Source of the DNA: Polynucleobacter sp. AP-Kolm-20A-A1
Lineage (GTDB): Bacteria; Pseudomonadota; Gammaproteobacteria; Burkholderiales; Burkholderiaceae
Assembly (NCBI RefSeq): GCF_018688315.1
Contig: NZ_CP061315.1
Span: 1,798,001-1,862,000, forward strand
Direction: 5' to 3'
DNA: 64,000 bases
The position numbers were made by a program, and so were the translations under genes. Positions 63,501 through 64,000 of the stretch are shown here, one piece after another. The notes beneath the pieces were generated by a model, which was not told the origin of the DNA, made no database searches, and saw only the letters and a list, made by a program, of their open reading frames with translations. Within the stretch, counting starts at the first letter, position 1. Each line of letters begins with the position of its first letter.

Positions 63501-64000
63501 GTGCGAAAATTCTTACTTAAGTTCAGCCTCGATGCAATTGCTGCCCTTCCCCTTGCGCTAGTGCAAGCAATTGGGGCTTTTTTGGGCATTCTGGCTTACA
63601 TCGGCTCAAAACAATACCGCTCACTCTTTCGCCCCCAATATGAAGCTGTAGTGACTGCCCGAGGCCTGCCATTTAAGCTGTGGGCCGCAGTTAGAGCCTC
63701 TGGAATGCTGTTTTCAGACAGCTTATGGATTTGGCGCAATCCCAAAAAGGCATTGGAGATCACCAAAGTCAATAACTGGGATGTTGTGCAGAACGCAATG
63801 TTAGAAGGCAAAGGAATCATTATTCTCTGCCCGCATTTAGGCGGTTTTGAAATCATCCCCCGCTATCTTGCAAATCATTGTCCGGCAACAATCATGTATC
63901 GCCCCTCTCGCCAGGAATGGCTAAACGAATTAGTTGAAGAAGGTCGCGCTTACCCAAATATGCATTTTGTTCCAACCAACTTGAACGGCGTAAGACAAAT
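63501..64000 (+). CDS. Lipid A biosynthesis acyltransferase, LpxL/HtrB family (C-terminus outside window)
   Basis: The first 166 codons of a lysophospholipid/lipid A late acyltransferase; the frame is open to the right edge. Visible are a hydrophobic N-terminal anchor (DAIAALPLALVQAIGAFLGI, about 11-30) and the catalytic HX4E motif His112-LGGF-Glu117 in CPHLGGFEIIP, then MYRPSRQEWL, typical of LpxL/LpxM. It adds a secondary acyl chain to lipid A at the inner membrane. The GTG start is the only early candidate in frame. Divergent from metK, the usual Burkholderiales arrangement. Confidence 0.87.
   Translation, partial: MRKFLLKFSLDAIAALPLALVQAIGAFLGILAYIGSKQYRSLFRPQYEAVVTARGLPFKLWAAVRASGMLFSDSLWIWRNPKKALEITKVNNWDVVQNAMLEGKGIIILCPHLGGFEIIPRYLANHCPATIMYRPSRQEWLNELVEEGRAYPNMHFVPTNLNGVRQ

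Overview
The window reads as a chromosomal core region of a free-living betaproteobacterium of the Burkholderiaceae, most like Polynucleobacter. This is a judgement from gene order and protein style: moderate GC, split metH, proteobacterial-type gshA next to an incomplete PTS, a TorF-type porin in front of glnK-amtB, a PhaM granule protein and a caa3-like CoxB. No search was run. Coding density is very high, gaps are short and many genes overlap by 1-20 nt. I see no rRNA, tRNA, insertion sequence, prophage or CRISPR array.

Layout. 1-3.4 kb: aa3/caa3-type cytochrome oxidase genes (ctaC, ctaD, a small assembly ORF, truncated ctaG). 3.4-10.7 kb: bioC-like/comF-trmL and rhodanese-grxC-secB-gpsA/gpmA-ctpA-thiF, each pair divergent. 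10.7-18.3 kb: gshA-gshB-EIIA-HPr-EI, then torF-glnK-amtB with two NtrC-like sites upstream. 18.5-25.6 kb: ubiK, a long leftward run ending in lipB-lipA-lipoprotein, birA-coaX, and a heptose adenylyltransferase. 25.7-30.5 kb: a five-gene lipid-modification operon (Gpx, FAD oxidoreductase, DUF1365, Cfa-like methyltransferase, SDR). 30.5-42 kb: dsbA/SPOR/argS, split metH, phaM, a metallo-beta-lactamase-fold enzyme and small redox genes. 42-48 kb: an RND efflux system. 48-59 kb: glmS-glmU-ttcA-folB-folM-like, midA, cca, an NDUFA9-like protein and slt. 59-64 kb: the methyl cycle (5-formyl-THF cyclo-ligase, metF, ahcY, metK) and a truncated lipid A acyltransferase gene.

The most interesting part is the right end. 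A SAM-II-type aptamer precedes metK and an SAH riboswitch precedes ahcY-metF. Both are on the minus strand, so the cell appears to read the product and the by-product of methylation with two separate RNAs 1.3 kb apart. Each leader also has a plausible expression platform that sequesters the Shine-Dalgarno sequence.

A second, window-wide signal concerns transcription-unit first genes. At least nine of them have a TANNNT -10-like hexamer exactly 6 nt before the start codon and no Shine-Dalgarno sequence. This is the signature of leaderless mRNAs. Two of these promoters are nearly symmetric and sit between divergent genes only about 22 nt apart.
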